NCBI GenBank assembly: GCA_027186245.1
Contig: CP114482.1
Location: forward strand, 17,441,209 to 17,505,208
Source of the DNA: Coriaria nepalensis
Lineage: Eukaryota; Streptophyta; Magnoliopsida; Cucurbitales; Coriariaceae
DNA: 64,000 nt
Reading direction: 5' to 3'
The notes under the pieces were generated by a model, which was not told the DNA's origin, searched no databases, and saw only the letters and a list, made by a program, of their open reading frames with translations. A program made the position numbers and the translations under genes. Below, piece after piece: positions 47,985 to 61,340 of this stretch (position 1 is the first letter of the stretch; every line of letters starts with the position of its first letter).

Positions 47985-48405
47985 ATGACTTTAAGGCTAA
48001 ACAAATGCATTGTTGCCTTCAATACATCAACAGCAAGTTATGCACGAAAGTCATGTTTAAAGGCCGAATTTCATTCAAAGTTATTTAGAATGATTTACTG
48101 ACTAAAAGAGACACAATCATATGACTTTAAGGCTAAAAAAATGCATAGTTGCCTTCAATAGATCAATCGCAAGTTATGTATGAAAGGTGTGTCTTAAATA
48201 CAAAAATAGAATTGGTTCGAAGTGCTTCCAAACAATTTAATGACATGAAAAGACTGAATGATATGCCTTTTATGGCTAAAATAAAGCATTGTTGTCTTCA
48301 ATAGATTAATTGCAAGTTATGTAAGAAAATCATGTTTGAAGGGCAAAAATAGAATTCGTTCGACTTAATTTAGAATGATTTAACGACTAGAAGAGACTCA
48401 TTGAC

Positions 48406-48690
48406 ATGACTTTAAGGCTAAACAAATGCATTGTTGCCTTCAATACATCAACTGCAAGTTATGTATGAAAGTCGTGTCTTAAATGCAAAAATAGAATTGG
48501 TTCGAAGTGCTTCCAAACAATTTAATTACATGAAAAGACTGAATGATATGCTTTTTATGGCTAAAATAATGCATTGTTGTCTTCAATAGATTAATTGCAA
48601 GTTATGTAAGAAAATCATGTTTGAAGGGCGAAAATAGAATTCGTTCGACTTAATTTAGAATGATTTAACGACTAGAAGAGACTCATTGAC
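48406..48690 (+). repeat. Two-subunit unit in 5-kb HOR copy 2 (285 bp)
   Basis: This is the 4890-bp partner of 43516-43800, with the same A-to-B switch (near 48451-48462) and the same atttaattacatg variant. Copy 3 has no counterpart, because the +5024 duplication begins to the right of this unit. Confidence 0.92.
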
Positions 48691-51632
48691 ATGACTTTAA
48701 GGCTAAACAAATGCATTGTTGCCTTCAATAGATCAACAACAAGTTATGCACGAAAGTCATGTTTAAAGGCCGAATTTCATTCAAAGTGATTTAGAATGAT
48801 TTACTGACCAAAAGAAACGCAATAATATCACTTTAAGGCTAAAAAAATGCATAGTTGCCTTCAATAGATCAATTGCAAGTTATGCATGGAAGTCGTGTCT
48901 CAAATGCAAAAATAGAATTGGTTCGAAATGCTTCCAAACAATTTAATGATATGAAAAGTATGAATGATATGCTTTTTATGGCAGAAACAATGCATTGTTG
49001 TCTTCAATAGCCTAATTGCAAGTATGTAAGAAAATCATGTTTAAGGGCGAAAATAGAATTCGTTCGACTTAATTTAGAATGATTTAACGACTAGAAGAGA
49101 CTCATTGACATGACTTTAAGGCTAAACAAATGCATTGTTGCCTTCAATACATCAACTGCCAGTTATGCACGAAAGTCATGTTTAAACGCCGAATTTCATT
49201 TGAAGTGATTTAGAATGATTTACTGACCAAAATAGATACTATAATATGACTATAAGGCTAAAAAAATGGATAGTTGCCTTCAATAGATCAATTGCAAGTT
49301 ATGCACGAAAGTTGTGTCTTAAATACAAAAATAGAATTGGTGCGAAGTGCTTCCAAACAATTTAATGATATGAAAAGACTGAATGATATGCTTTTTATGG
49401 CTAAAACAATGCATTGTTGTCTTCAATAGCCTAATTGCAAGTTATGTAATAAAATCATGTTTGAAGGGCGAAAATAGAATTCGTTCGACTTAATTTAGAA
49501 TGATTTAACGACTAGAAGAGACTCATTGACATGACTTTAAGGCTAAACAAATGCATTGTTGCCTTCAATATATCAACTGCAAGTTATGCACGAAAGTCAT
49601 GTTTAAACGCCGAATTTCATTTGATGTGATTTAGAATGATTTACTTACCAAAAGAGACGCAATAATATGACTTTAAGGCTAAAAAAATGGATAGTTGCCT
49701 TCAATAGATCAATTGCAAGTTATGCATGAAAGTCGTGTCTTAAATGCAAAAATAGAATTGGTTCGAAGTGCTTCCAAACAATTTAATGACATGAAAAGAC
49801 TGAATGATATGCTTTTTATGGCTAAAACAATGCATTGTTGTCTTCAATAGCCTAATTGCAAGTATGTAAGAAAATCATGTTTGAAGGGCGAAAATAGAAT
49901 TCGTTCGACTTAATTTAGAATGATTTAACGACTAGAAGAGACTCATTCACAAGACTTTAAGGCTAAACAAATGCATTGTTGCCTTCAATACATCAACTGC
50001 AAGTTATGCACGAAAGTCATGTTTAAAGGCCGAATTTCATTCAATGTTATTTAGAATGATTTACTGACTAAAAGAGACGCAATAATATGACTTTAAGGCT
50101 AAAAAAATGCATAGTTGCCTTCAATAGATCAATTGCAAGTTATGTATGAAAGTCGTGTCTCAAATGGAAAAATAGAATTGGTTCGAAGTGCTTCCAAACA
50201 ATTTAATGACATGAAAAGACTGAATGATATGCCTTTTATGGCTAAAATAAAGCATTGTTGTCTTCAATGGATTAATTGCAAGTTATGTAACAAAATCATG
50301 TTTGAAGGGCGAAAATAGAATTCGTTCGACTTAATTTAGAATGATTTAACGACTAGAAGAGACTCATTGACATGACCTTAAGGCTAAACAGATGCATTGT
50401 TGCCTTCAATACATCAACTGTAAGTTTTGCACGAAAGTCATGTTTAAAGGCCGAATTTCATTCAAAGTTAATTAGAATGATTTACCGACTAAAAGAGACG
50501 CAATAATATGACTTTAAGGCTAAAAAAATGCATAGTTGCCTTCAATAGATCAATTGCAAGTTATGTATGAAAGTCGTGTCTCAAATGGAAAAATAGAATT
50601 GGTTCGAAGTGCTTCCAAACAATTTAATGAAATGAAAAGACTGAATGATATGCTTTTTAAGGCTAAAATAATGCATTGTTGTCTTCAACGGATTAATTGC
50701 AAGTTATGTAATAAAATCATGTTTGAAGGGCGAAAATAGAATTCGTTCGACTTAATTTAGAATGATTTAACGACTAGAAGAGACTCATTGACATGACTTT
50801 AAGACTAAACAAATGCATTGTTGCCTGCAATACATCAACTGCAGGTTATGCACGAAAGTCATGTTTAAAGGCCGAATTTCACACAAAGTGATTTAGAATG
50901 ATTTACTGACTAAAGGAGAAGCAATAATATGACTTTAATGCCAAAAAAATGGATAGTTGCCTTCAATAGATCAATTGCAAGTTATGCATGAAAGTCGTGT
51001 CTCAAATGCAAAAATAGAATTGGTTCGTAGTGCTTCCAAACAATTTAATGATATGAAAAGTATGAATGATATGCTTTTTATGGCCAAAACAATGCATTGT
51101 TGTCTTCAATAGCCTAATTGCAAGTATGTAAGAAAATCATGTTTAAGGGCGAAAATAGAATTCGTTCGACTTAATTTAGAATGATTTAACGACTACAAGA
51201 GACTCATTGACATGACTTTAAGGCTAAAAAAATGCATTGTTGGCTTCAATACATCAACTGCAAGTTATGCACGAAAGTCATGTTTAAACACCGAATTTCA
51301 TTCGAAGTGATTTAGAATGATTTACTGACTAAAAGAGACGGAAAAATATGACTTTAAGGCTAAAAAAATGCATAGTTGCCTTCAATAGATCAATTGCAAG
51401 TTATGTATGAAAGTCGTGTCTCAAATGCACAAATAGAATTGGTTCGAAGTGCTTCCAAACAATTTAATGATATGAAAAGACTAAATGATACGCTTTTTAA
51501 GGCTAAAACAGTGCATTGTTGTCTTCAATGGATTAATTGCAAGTTATGTAATAAAATCATGTTTGAAGGGCGAAAATAGAATTCGTTCGACTTAATTTAG
51601 AATGATTTAACGACTAGAAGAGACTCATTGAC

Positions 51633-52027
51633 ATGACTTTAAGGCTAAACAAATGCATTGTTGCCTTCAATACATTAACTGCAAGTTATGCACGAAAGTT
51701 GTGTTTAAAGGCTGATTTACTGACCAAAAGAGATGCAATAATATGACTTTAAGGCTAAAAAAATGCATAGTTGCCTTCAATAGATCAACTGCAAGTTATG
51801 CATGAAAGTCGTGTCTTAAATGCAAAAATAGAATTGGTTCGAAGTGCTTCCAAACAATTTAATGACATGAAAAGACTGAATGAAATGCTTTTTATGGCTA
51901 AAATAATGCATTGTTGTCTTCAATGGATTAATTGCAAGTTATGTAAGAAAATCATGTTTGAAGGGCGAAAATAGAATTCGTTGGACTTAATTTAGAATGA
52001 TTTAACGACTAGAAGAGACTCATTGAC
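51633..52027 (+). repeat. Unit with 26-bp deletion, HOR copy 2 (395 bp)
   Basis: This is the partner of 45902-46296 at +5731, with the deletion near 51712. It is followed, as in copies 1 and 3, by a 423-bp unit with ggttaaac and a nine-A run. Confidence 0.92.
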
Positions 52028-53908
52028 ATGACTTTAAGGTTAAACAAATGCATTGTTGCCGTCAATAGATCAACTGCAAGTTATGCACGAAAGTCAAGTT
52101 TAAAGGTTGAATTTCATTCGAAGTGATTCAGAATGATTTACTGACTAAAAGAAACGCAAAAATATGACTTTAAGGCTAAAAAAAAATGCATAGTTGCCTT
52201 CAATAGATCAATTGCAAGTTATGTATGAAAGTCGTGTCTCAAATGCACAAATAGAATTGGTTCGAAGTGCTTCCAAACAATTTAATGATATGAAAAGACT
52301 GAATGATATGCTTTTTAAGGCTAAAATAATGCACTGTTGTCTTCAATGGATTAATTGCAAGTTATGCAAGAAAATCATGTTTGAAGGGCGTAAATAGAAT
52401 TCGTTCGACTTAATTTTGATTGATTTAACGACTAGAAGAGACTCATTGACATGACTTTAAGGCTAAACAAATGCATTGTTGCCTTCAATAGATCAACTCC
52501 ATGTTATGCACGAAAGTCATGTTTAAAGGCCGAATTTCATTCGAAGTGATTTAGAATTATTTACTGACTAAAAGAGACGCAAAAATATGACTTTAAGGCT
52601 AAAAAAAATGCATAGTTGCCTTCAATAGATCAATTGCAAGTTATGTATGAAAGTCGTGTCGCAAATGCACAAATAAAATTGGTTCGAAGTGCTTCCAAAC
52701 AATATAATGATATGAAAAGACTGAATGATATGCTTTTTATGGCTAAAACAATGCATTGTTGTCTTCAGTAGCCTAATTGCAAGTTATGTAAGAAAATCAT
52801 GTTTGAAGGGCGAAAATAGAATTCGTTGGACTTAATTTAGAATGATTTAACGACTAGAAGAGACTCATTGACATGACTTTAAGGCTAAACAAATGCATTG
52901 TTGCCTTCAATAGATCAACTGCAAGTTATGCACGAAAGTCATGTTTAAAAGCCGAATTTCATTCAAAGTGATTTAGAATGATTTACTGACTAAAAGAGAC
53001 GCAATAATATGACTTTAAGGCTAAAAAAATGCATAGTTGCCTTCAGTAGATCAATTGCAAGTTATGTATGAAAGTCGTGTCTCAAATGCACAAATAGAAT
53101 TGGTTCGAGGTGCTTCCAAACAATTTAATGATATGAAAAGACTGAATGATACGCTTTTTAAGGCTAAAATAATGCATTGTTGTCTTCAATAGCCTAATTG
53201 CAAGTTATGTAAGAAAATCATGTTTGAAGGGCGAAAATAGAATTCGTTCGACTTAATTTAGAATGATTTAACGACTAGAAGAGACTCATTGACATGACTT
53301 TAAGGCTAAACAAATGCATTGTTGCCTTCAATAGTTCAACTGCAAGCTATGCACGAAAGACATGTTTAAAGGCCGAAATTCATTCGAAGTGATTTAGAAT
53401 GATTTACTGACTAAAGGAGACGCAATAATATGACTTTAAGGCTGAAAAAATGGATTGTTGCCTTCAATAGATCAATTGCAAGTTATGTATGAAAGTCGTG
53501 TCTCAAATGCAAAAGTAGAATTGGTTCGAAGTGCTTCCAAACAATTTAATGATATGAAAAGACTGAATGATACGCTTTTTAAGGCTAAAATAATGCATTG
53601 TTGTCTTCAATAGCCTAATTGCAAGTTATGTAAGAAAATCATGTTTGAAGGGCGAAAATAGAATTCGTTCGACTTAATTTAGAATGATTTAACGACTAGA
53701 AGAGACTCATTGACATGACTTTAAGGCTAAACAAATGCATTGTTGCCTTCAATAGTTCAACTGCAAGCTATGCACGAAAGACATGTTTAAAGGCCGAAAT
53801 TCATTCGAAGTGATTTAGAATGATTTACTGACTAAAGGAGACGCAATAATATGACTTTAAGGCTGAAAAAATGGATTGTTGCCTTCAATAGATCAATTGC
53901 AAGTTATG

Positions 53909-56900
53909 CATGGAAGTCGTGTCTCAAATGCAAAAATAGAATTGGTTCGAAATGCTTCCAAACAATTTAATGATATGAAAAGTATGAATGATATGCTTTT
54001 TATGGCAGAAACAATGCATTGTTGTCTTCAATAGCCTAATTGCAAGTATGTAAGAAAATCATGTTTAAGGGCGAAAATAGAATTCGTTCGACTTAATTTA
54101 GAATGATTTAACGACTAGAAGAGACTCATTGACATGACTTTAAGGCTAAACAAATGCATTGTTGCCTTCAATACATCAACTGCCAGTTATGCACGAAAGT
54201 CATGTTTAAACGCCGAATTTCATTTGAAGTGATTTAGAATGATTTACTGACCAAAATAGATACTATAATATGACTATAAGGCTAAAAAAATGGATAGTTG
54301 CCTTCAATAGATCAATTGCAAGTTATGCACGAAAGTTGTGTCTTAAATACAAAAATAGAATTGGTGCGAAGTGCTTCCAAACAATTTAATGATATGAAAA
54401 GACTGAATGATATGCTTTTTATGGCTAAAACAATGCATTGTTGTCTTCAATAGCCTAATTGCAAGTTATGTAATAAAATCATGTTTGAAGGGCGAAAATA
54501 GAATTCGTTCGACTTAATTTAGAATGATTTAACGACTAGAAGAGACTCATTGACATGACTTTAAGGCTAAACAAATGCATTGTTGCCTTCAATATATCAA
54601 CTGCAAGTTATGCACGAAAGTCATGTTTAAACGCCGAATTTCATTTGATGTGATTTAGAATGATTTACTTACCAAAAGAGACGCAATAATATGACTTTAA
54701 GGCTAAAAAAATGGATAGTTGCCTTCAATAGATCAATTGCAAGTTATGCATGAAAGTCGTGTCTTAAATGCAAAAATAGAATTGGTTCGAAGTGCTTCCA
54801 AACAATTTAATGACATGAAAAGACTGAATGATATGCTTTTTATGGCTAAAACAATGCATTGTTGTCTTCAATAGCCTAATTGCAAGTATGTAAGAAAATC
54901 ATGTTTGAAGGGCGAAAATAGAATTCGTTCGACTTAATTTAGAATGATTTAACGACTAGAAGAGACTCATTCACAAGACTTTAAGGCTAAACAAATGCAT
55001 TGTTGCCTTCAATACATCAACTGCAAGTTATGCACGAAAGTCATGTTTAAAGGCCGAATTTCATTCAATGTTATTTAGAATGATTTACTGACTAAAAGAG
55101 ACGCAATAATATGACTTTAAGGCTAAAAAAATGCATAGTTGCCTTCAATAGATCAATTGCAAGTTATGTATGAAAGTCGTGTCTCAAATGGAAAAATAGA
55201 ATTGGTTCGAAGTGCTTCCAAACAATTTAATGACATGAAAAGACTGAATGATATGCCTTTTATGGCTAAAATAAAGCATTGTTGTCTTCAATGGATTAAT
55301 TGCAAGTTATGTAACAAAATCATGTTTGAAGGGCGAAAATAGAATTCGTTCGACTTAATTTAGAATGATTTAACGACTAGAAGAGACTCATTGACATGAC
55401 CTTAAGGCTAAACAGATGCATTGTTGCCTTCAATACATCAACTGTAAGTTTTGCACGAAAGTCATGTTTAAAGGCCGAATTTCATTCAAAGTTAATTAGA
55501 ATGATTTACCGACTAAAAGAGACGCAATAATATGACTTTAAGGCTAAAAAAATGCATAGTTGCCTTCAATAGATCAATTGCAAGTTATGTATGAAAGTCG
55601 TGTCTCAAATGGAAAAATAGAATTGGTTCGAAGTGCTTCCAAACAATTTAATGAAATGAAAAGACTGAATGATATGCTTTTTAAGGCTAAAATAATGCAT
55701 TGTTGTCTTCAACGGATTAATTGCAAGTTATGTAATAAAATCATGTTTGAAGGGCGAAAATAGAATTCGTTCGACTTAATTTAGAATGATTTAACGACTA
55801 GAAGAGACTCATTGACATGACTTTAAGACTAAACAAATGCATTGTTGCCTGCAATACATCAACTGCAGGTTATGCACGAAAGTCATGTTTAAAGGCCGAA
55901 TTTCACACAAAGTGATTTAGAATGATTTACTGACTAAAGGAGAAGCAATAATATGACTTTAATGCCAAAAAAATGGATAGTTGCCTTCAATAGATCAATT
56001 GCAAGTTATGCATGAAAGTCGTGTCTCAAATGCAAAAATAGAATTGGTTCGTAGTGCTTCCAAACAATTTAATGATATGAAAAGTATGAATGATATGCTT
56101 TTTATGGCCAAAACAATGCATTGTTGTCTTCAATAGCCTAATTGCAAGTATGTAAGAAAATCATGTTTAAGGGCGAAAATAGAATTCGTTCGACTTAATT
56201 TAGAATGATTTAACGACTACAAGAGACTCATTGACATGACTTTAAGGCTAAAAAAATGCATTGTTGGCTTCAATACATCAACTGCAAGTTATGCACGAAA
56301 GTCATGTTTAAACACCGAATTTCATTCGAAGTGATTTAGAATGATTTACTGACTAAAAGAGATGGAAAAATATGACTTTAAGGCTAAAAAAATGCATAGT
56401 TGCCTTCAATAGATCAATTGCAAGTTATGTATGAAAGTCGTGTCTCAAATGCACAAATAGAATTGGTTCGAAGTGCTTCCAAACAATTTAATGATATGAA
56501 AAGACTAAATGATACGCTTTTTAAGGCTAAAACAGTGCATTGTTGTCTTCAATGGATTAATTGCAAGTTATGTAATAAAATCATGTTTGAAGGGCGAAAA
56601 TAGAATTCGTTCGACTTAATTTAGAATGATTTAACGACTAGAAGAGACTCATTGACATGACTTTAAGGCTAAACAAATGCATTGTTGCCTTCAATACATT
56701 AACTGCAAGTTATGCACGAAAGTTGTGTTTAAAGGCTGATTTACTGACCAAAAGAGATGCAATAATATGACTTTAAGGCTAAAAAAATGCATAGTTGCCT
56801 TCAATAGATCAACTGCAAGTTATGCATGAAAGTCGTGTCTTAAATGCAAAAATAGAATTGGTTCGAAGTGCTTCCAAACAATTTAATGACATGAAAAGAC

Positions 56901-58592
56901 TGAATGAAATGCTTTTTATGGCTAAAATAATGCATTGTTGTCTTCAATGGATTAATTGCAAGTTATGTAAGAAAATCATGTTTGAAGGGCGAAAATAGAA
57001 TTCGTTGGACTTAATTTAGAATGATTTAACGACTAGAAGAGACTCATTGACATGACTTTAAGGTTAAACAAATGCATTGTTGCCGTCAATAGATCAACTG
57101 CAAGTTATGCACGAAAGTCAAGTTTAAAGGTTGAATTTCATTCGAAGTGATTCAGAATGATTTACTGACTAAAAGAAACGCAAAAATATGACTTTAAGGC
57201 TAAAAAAAAATGCATAGTTGCCTTCAATAGATCAATTGCAAGTTATGTATGAAAGTCGTGTCTCAAATGCACAAATAGAATTGGTTCGAAGTGCTTCCAA
57301 ACAATTTAATGATATGAAAAGACTGAATGATATGCTTTTTAAGGCTAAAATAATGCACTGTTGTCTTCAATGGATTAATTGCAAGTTATGCAAGAAAATC
57401 ATGTTTGAAGGGCGTAAATAGAATTCGTTCGACTTAATTTTGATTGATTTAACGACTAGAAGAGACTCATTGACATGACTTTAAGGCTAAACAAATGCAT
57501 TGTTGCCTTCAATAGATCAACTCCATGTTATGCACGAAAGTCATGTTTAAAGGCCGAATTTCATTCGAAGTGATTTAGAATTATTTACTGACTAAAAGAG
57601 ACGCAAAAATATGACTTTAAGGCTAAAAAAAATGCATAGTTGCCTTCAATAGATCAATTGCAAGTTATGTATGAAAGTCGTGTCGCAAATGCACAAATAA
57701 AATTGGTTCGAAGTGCTTCCAAACAATATAATGATATGAAAAGACTGAATGATATGCTTTTTATGGCTAAAACAATGCATTGTTGTCTTCAGTAGCCTAA
57801 TTGCAAGTTATGTAAGAAAATCATGTTTGAAGGGCGAAAATAGAATTCGTTGGACTTAATTTAGAATGATTTAACGACTAGAAGAGACTCATTGACATGA
57901 CTTTAAGGCTAAACAAATGCATTGTTGCCTTCAATAGATCAACTGCAAGTTATGCACGAAAGTCATGTTTAAAAGCCGAATTTCATTCAAAGTGATTTAG
58001 AATGATTTACTGACTAAAAGAGACGCAATAATATGACTTTAAGGCTAAAAAAATGCATAGTTGCCTTCAGTAGATCAATTGCAAGTTATGTATGAAAGTC
58101 GTGTCTCAAATGCACAAATAGAATTGGTTCGAGGTGCTTCCAAACAATTTAATGATATGAAAAGACTGAATGATACGCTTTTTAAGGCTAAAATAATGCA
58201 TTGTTGTCTTCAATAGCCTAATTGCAAGTTATGTAAGAAAATCATGTTTGAAGGGCGAAAATAGAATTCGTTCGACTTAATTTAGAATGATTTAACGACT
58301 AGAAGAGACTCATTGACATGACTTTAAGGCTAAACAAATGCATTGTTGCCTTCAATAGTTCAACTGCAAGCTATGCACGAAAGACATGTTTAAAGGCCGA
58401 AATTCATTCGAAGTGATTTAGAATGATTTACTGACTAAAGGAGACGCAATAATATGACTTTAAGGCTGAAAAAATGGATTGTTGCCTTCAATAGATCAAT
58501 TGCAAGTTATGTATGAAAGTCGTGTCTCAAATGCAAAAGTAGAATTGGTTCGAAGTGCTTCCAAACAATTTAATGATATGAAAAGACTGAAT
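53909..58592 (+). repeat. About 5-kb HOR, copy 3 (4.68 kb near-identical to copy 2)
   Basis: Every marker of 48885-53568 recurs at +5024 in the same order: gcatggaagtcg with cgaaatgc and ggcagaaac, gatactataatatgactata, tcacaagac, cagatgcattg, cacacaaagtg, the 26-bp deletion, the nine-A run, gtcgcaaatg and cttcagtag. I noticed only isolated differences, for example gagacggaaa near 51334 against gagatggaaa near 56358. The match ends where gatacgc (53570) becomes gatatgc. Confidence 0.9.
56657..57051 (+). repeat. Unit with 26-bp deletion, HOR copy 3 (395 bp)
   Basis: Third copy of the deletion unit, +5024 from 51633 and +10755 from 45902, with the deletion near 56736. The flanking 421- and 423-bp units are also preserved. 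Confidence 0.92.
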
Positions 58593-61340
58593 GATATGCT
58601 TTTTAAGGCTAAAATAATGCACTGTTGTCTTCAATAGATTAATTGCAAGTTATGGAAGAAAATCATGTTTGAAGGGCGAAAATAGAATTCGTTCGACTTA
58701 ATTTAGAATGATTTAACGACTAGAAGAGACTCATTGACATGACTTTAAGGCTAAACAAATGCATTGTTGCCTTCAATACATCAACTGCAAGTTATGCACG
58801 AAAGTCATGTTTAAAGGCCGAATTTGATTCGAAGTGATTCAGAATGATTTACTGACTAAAAGAGACGCAATAATATGACTTTAGGGCTAAAAAAATGGAT
58901 TGTTGCCCTCAATAGATCAATTGCAAGTTATGCATGAAAGTCGTTTCTTAAATGCCCAAATAGAATTGGTTCGAAGTGCTTCCAAACAATTTAATAATAT
59001 GAAAAGACTGAATGATATGCTTTTTAAGGCTAAAATAATGCACTGTTGTCTTCAATAGATTAATTGCAAGGTATGTAAGAAAATCATGTTTGAAGGGCGA
59101 AAATAGAATTCGTTCGACTTAATTTAGAATGATTTAACGACTAGAAGAGACTCATTGACATGACTTTAAGGCTAAACAAATGCATTGTTGCCTTCAATAG
59201 ATCAACTGCAAGTTATGCACGAAAGTCATGTTTAAAGGCCGAATTTCATTCGAAGTGATTTAGAATGATTTACTGACTAAAAAAGACGCAAAAATATGAC
59301 TTTAAGGATAAAAAAATGCATAGCTGCCTTCAATAGATCAATTGCAAGTTATGTATGAAAGTCGTGTCTCAAATGCACAAATAGAATTGGTTTGAAGTGC
59401 TTCTAAACTATTTAATGATATGAAAAGACTGAATGATAAGCTTTTTAAGGCTAAAATAATGCATTGTCGTCTTCAATAGATTAATTCCAAGTTATGTAAT
59501 AAAATCATGTTTGAAGGGCGAAAATAGAATTCGTTCGACTTAATTTAGAATGATTTAACGATTAGAAGAGACTCATTAACATGACTTTAAGGCTAAACAA
59601 ATGCATTTTTGCCTTCAATAGATCAACTGCAAGTTATGCACGAACGTCATGTTTCAAGGCCGAATTTCATTCGAAGTGATTTAGAATGATTTACTGACTA
59701 AAAGAGACGCAAAAATATGACTTTAAGGCTAAAAAAATGCGTAGTTGCCTTCAATAGATCAATTGCAAGTTATGTATGAAAGTCGTGTCTCAAATGCAAA
59801 AATAGAATTGGTTCGAAGTGCTTCCAAACAATTTGATGATATGAAACGACTGAATGATATGCTTTTTAAGGCTAAAATAATGCACTGTTGTCTTCAATAG
59901 ATTAATTGCAAGTTATGGAAGAAAATCGTATTTGAAGGGCGAAAATAGAATTCGTTCGACTTAATTTAGAATGATTTAACGACTAGAAGAGACTCATTGA
60001 CATGACTTTAAGGCTAAACAAATGCATTGTTGCCTTCAATACATCAACTGCAAGTTATGCACGAAAGTCATGTTTAAGGGCCGAATTTCATTCGAAGTGA
60101 TTTAGAATGATTTACTGACTAAAAGAGACGCAATAATATGACTTTAAGGCTAAAAAAATGGATTGTTGCCTTCAATAGATCAATTGCAAGTTATGCATGA
60201 AAGTCATGTCTTAAATGCAAAAATAGAATTGGTTTGAAGTGCTTCTAAACTATTTAATGATATGAAAAGACTGAATGATATGCTTTTTAAGGCTAAAATA
60301 ATGCACTGTTGTGTTCAATAGATTAATTGCTAGTTATGTAAGAAAATCATGTTTGAAGGGCGAAAATAGAATTCGTTCGACTTAATTTAGAATGATTTAA
60401 CGACTAGAAGAGACTCATTGACATGACTTTAAGGCTAAAAAATGCATTGTTGCCTTCAATACATCAACTGCAAGTTATGGACGAAAGTCATGTTTAAAAG
60501 CCGAATTTCATTCGAAGTGATTTAGAATGATTTACTGACTAAAAGAGACGCAAAAATATGACTTTAAGGCTTAAAAAATGCATAGTTGCCTTCAATAGAT
60601 CAATTGCAAGTTATGCATGAAAGTCGTGTCTTAAATGCAAAAATAGAATTGGTTAGAAGTGCTTCCAAACAATTTAATGATATGAAAAGACTGAATGATA
60701 TGCTTTTTAAGGCTAAAATAATGCATTGGTGTCTTCAATGGATTAATTGCAAGTTATGTAATAAAATCATGTTTGATGGGCGAAAATAGAATTCGTTCGA
60801 CTTAATTTAGAATGATTTAACGACTAGAAGAGACTCATTGACATGACTTTAAGGCTAAACAAATGCATTGTTGCCTTCAATAGATCAACCGCAAGTTATG
60901 CACGAAAGTCATGTTTAAAGGCCGAATTTCATTCAAAGTTATTTAGAATGATTTACTGACTAAAAGAGACGCAATAATATGACTTTAAGGCTAAAAAAAT
61001 GCAGAGTTGCCTTCAATAGATCAATTGCAAGTTATGTATGAAAGTCGTGTCCCAAATGCACAAATAGAATTGGTTCGAAGTGCTTCCAAACAATTTAATG
61101 ATATGAAAAGACTGAATGATATGCTTTTTAAGGCTAAAATAATGCATTGTTGTCCTCAATAGATTAATTGCAAGTTATGTAAGAAAATCATGTTTGAAGG
61201 GCGAAAATAGAATTCGTTCGACTTAATTTAGAATGATTTAACAACTAGAAGAGACACATTGACATGACTTTAAGGCTAAACAAATGCATTGTTGCCTTCA
61301 ATAGATCAACTGCAAGTTATGCACGAAAGTCATGTTTAAA
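58593..61340 (+). repeat. Right-hand diverged units
   Basis: Units here carry many private changes: gttatggaagaaaatc, tttgaagtgcttctaaac, cattgtcgtc, catttttgcc, gaacgtcatgtttcaag, gatgatatgaaacgac and gtgttcaatag. The unit at 60423 is 420 bp (ggctaaaaaatgc in A). The B/C part of the unit at 60002 and the A start of 60423 recur at 63513 and 63934. That offset is 3511 bp, or 8 x 421 + 143, which fits with the extra subunit at 61685-62248 lying between them. Confidence 0.75.

Larger units (their letters stand above)
47275..53908 (+). repeat. About 5-kb HOR, copy 2 with extra units
   Basis: Unit lengths from 47564 are 421, 421, 285, 419, 421, 420, 421, 421, 419, 421, 395, 423, 422, 421, 421. 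Two units at 49951 and 50372 (private variants cattcacaagac; gaccttaagg with cagatgcattg and gttttgc) are absent from copy 1. From about 48885 the sequence is repeated at +5024 through 53568. Units 53294 and 53715 are nearly the same in A (tagttcaactgcaagctatg, gaaagacatg, ctgaaaaaatggattg), which marks the tandem junction with copy 3. Confidence 0.85.

Noticed and set aside
1849..60789. Recurrent 67-codon frames as a family of small protein genes
   Set aside because: They begin with TTG immediately after an in-frame TAG, with no ATG until codon 10. Most of the 153 units are closed by TAG at the TGG position, others are shifted by 1-2-bp deletions, and no promoter or independent conservation is visible.
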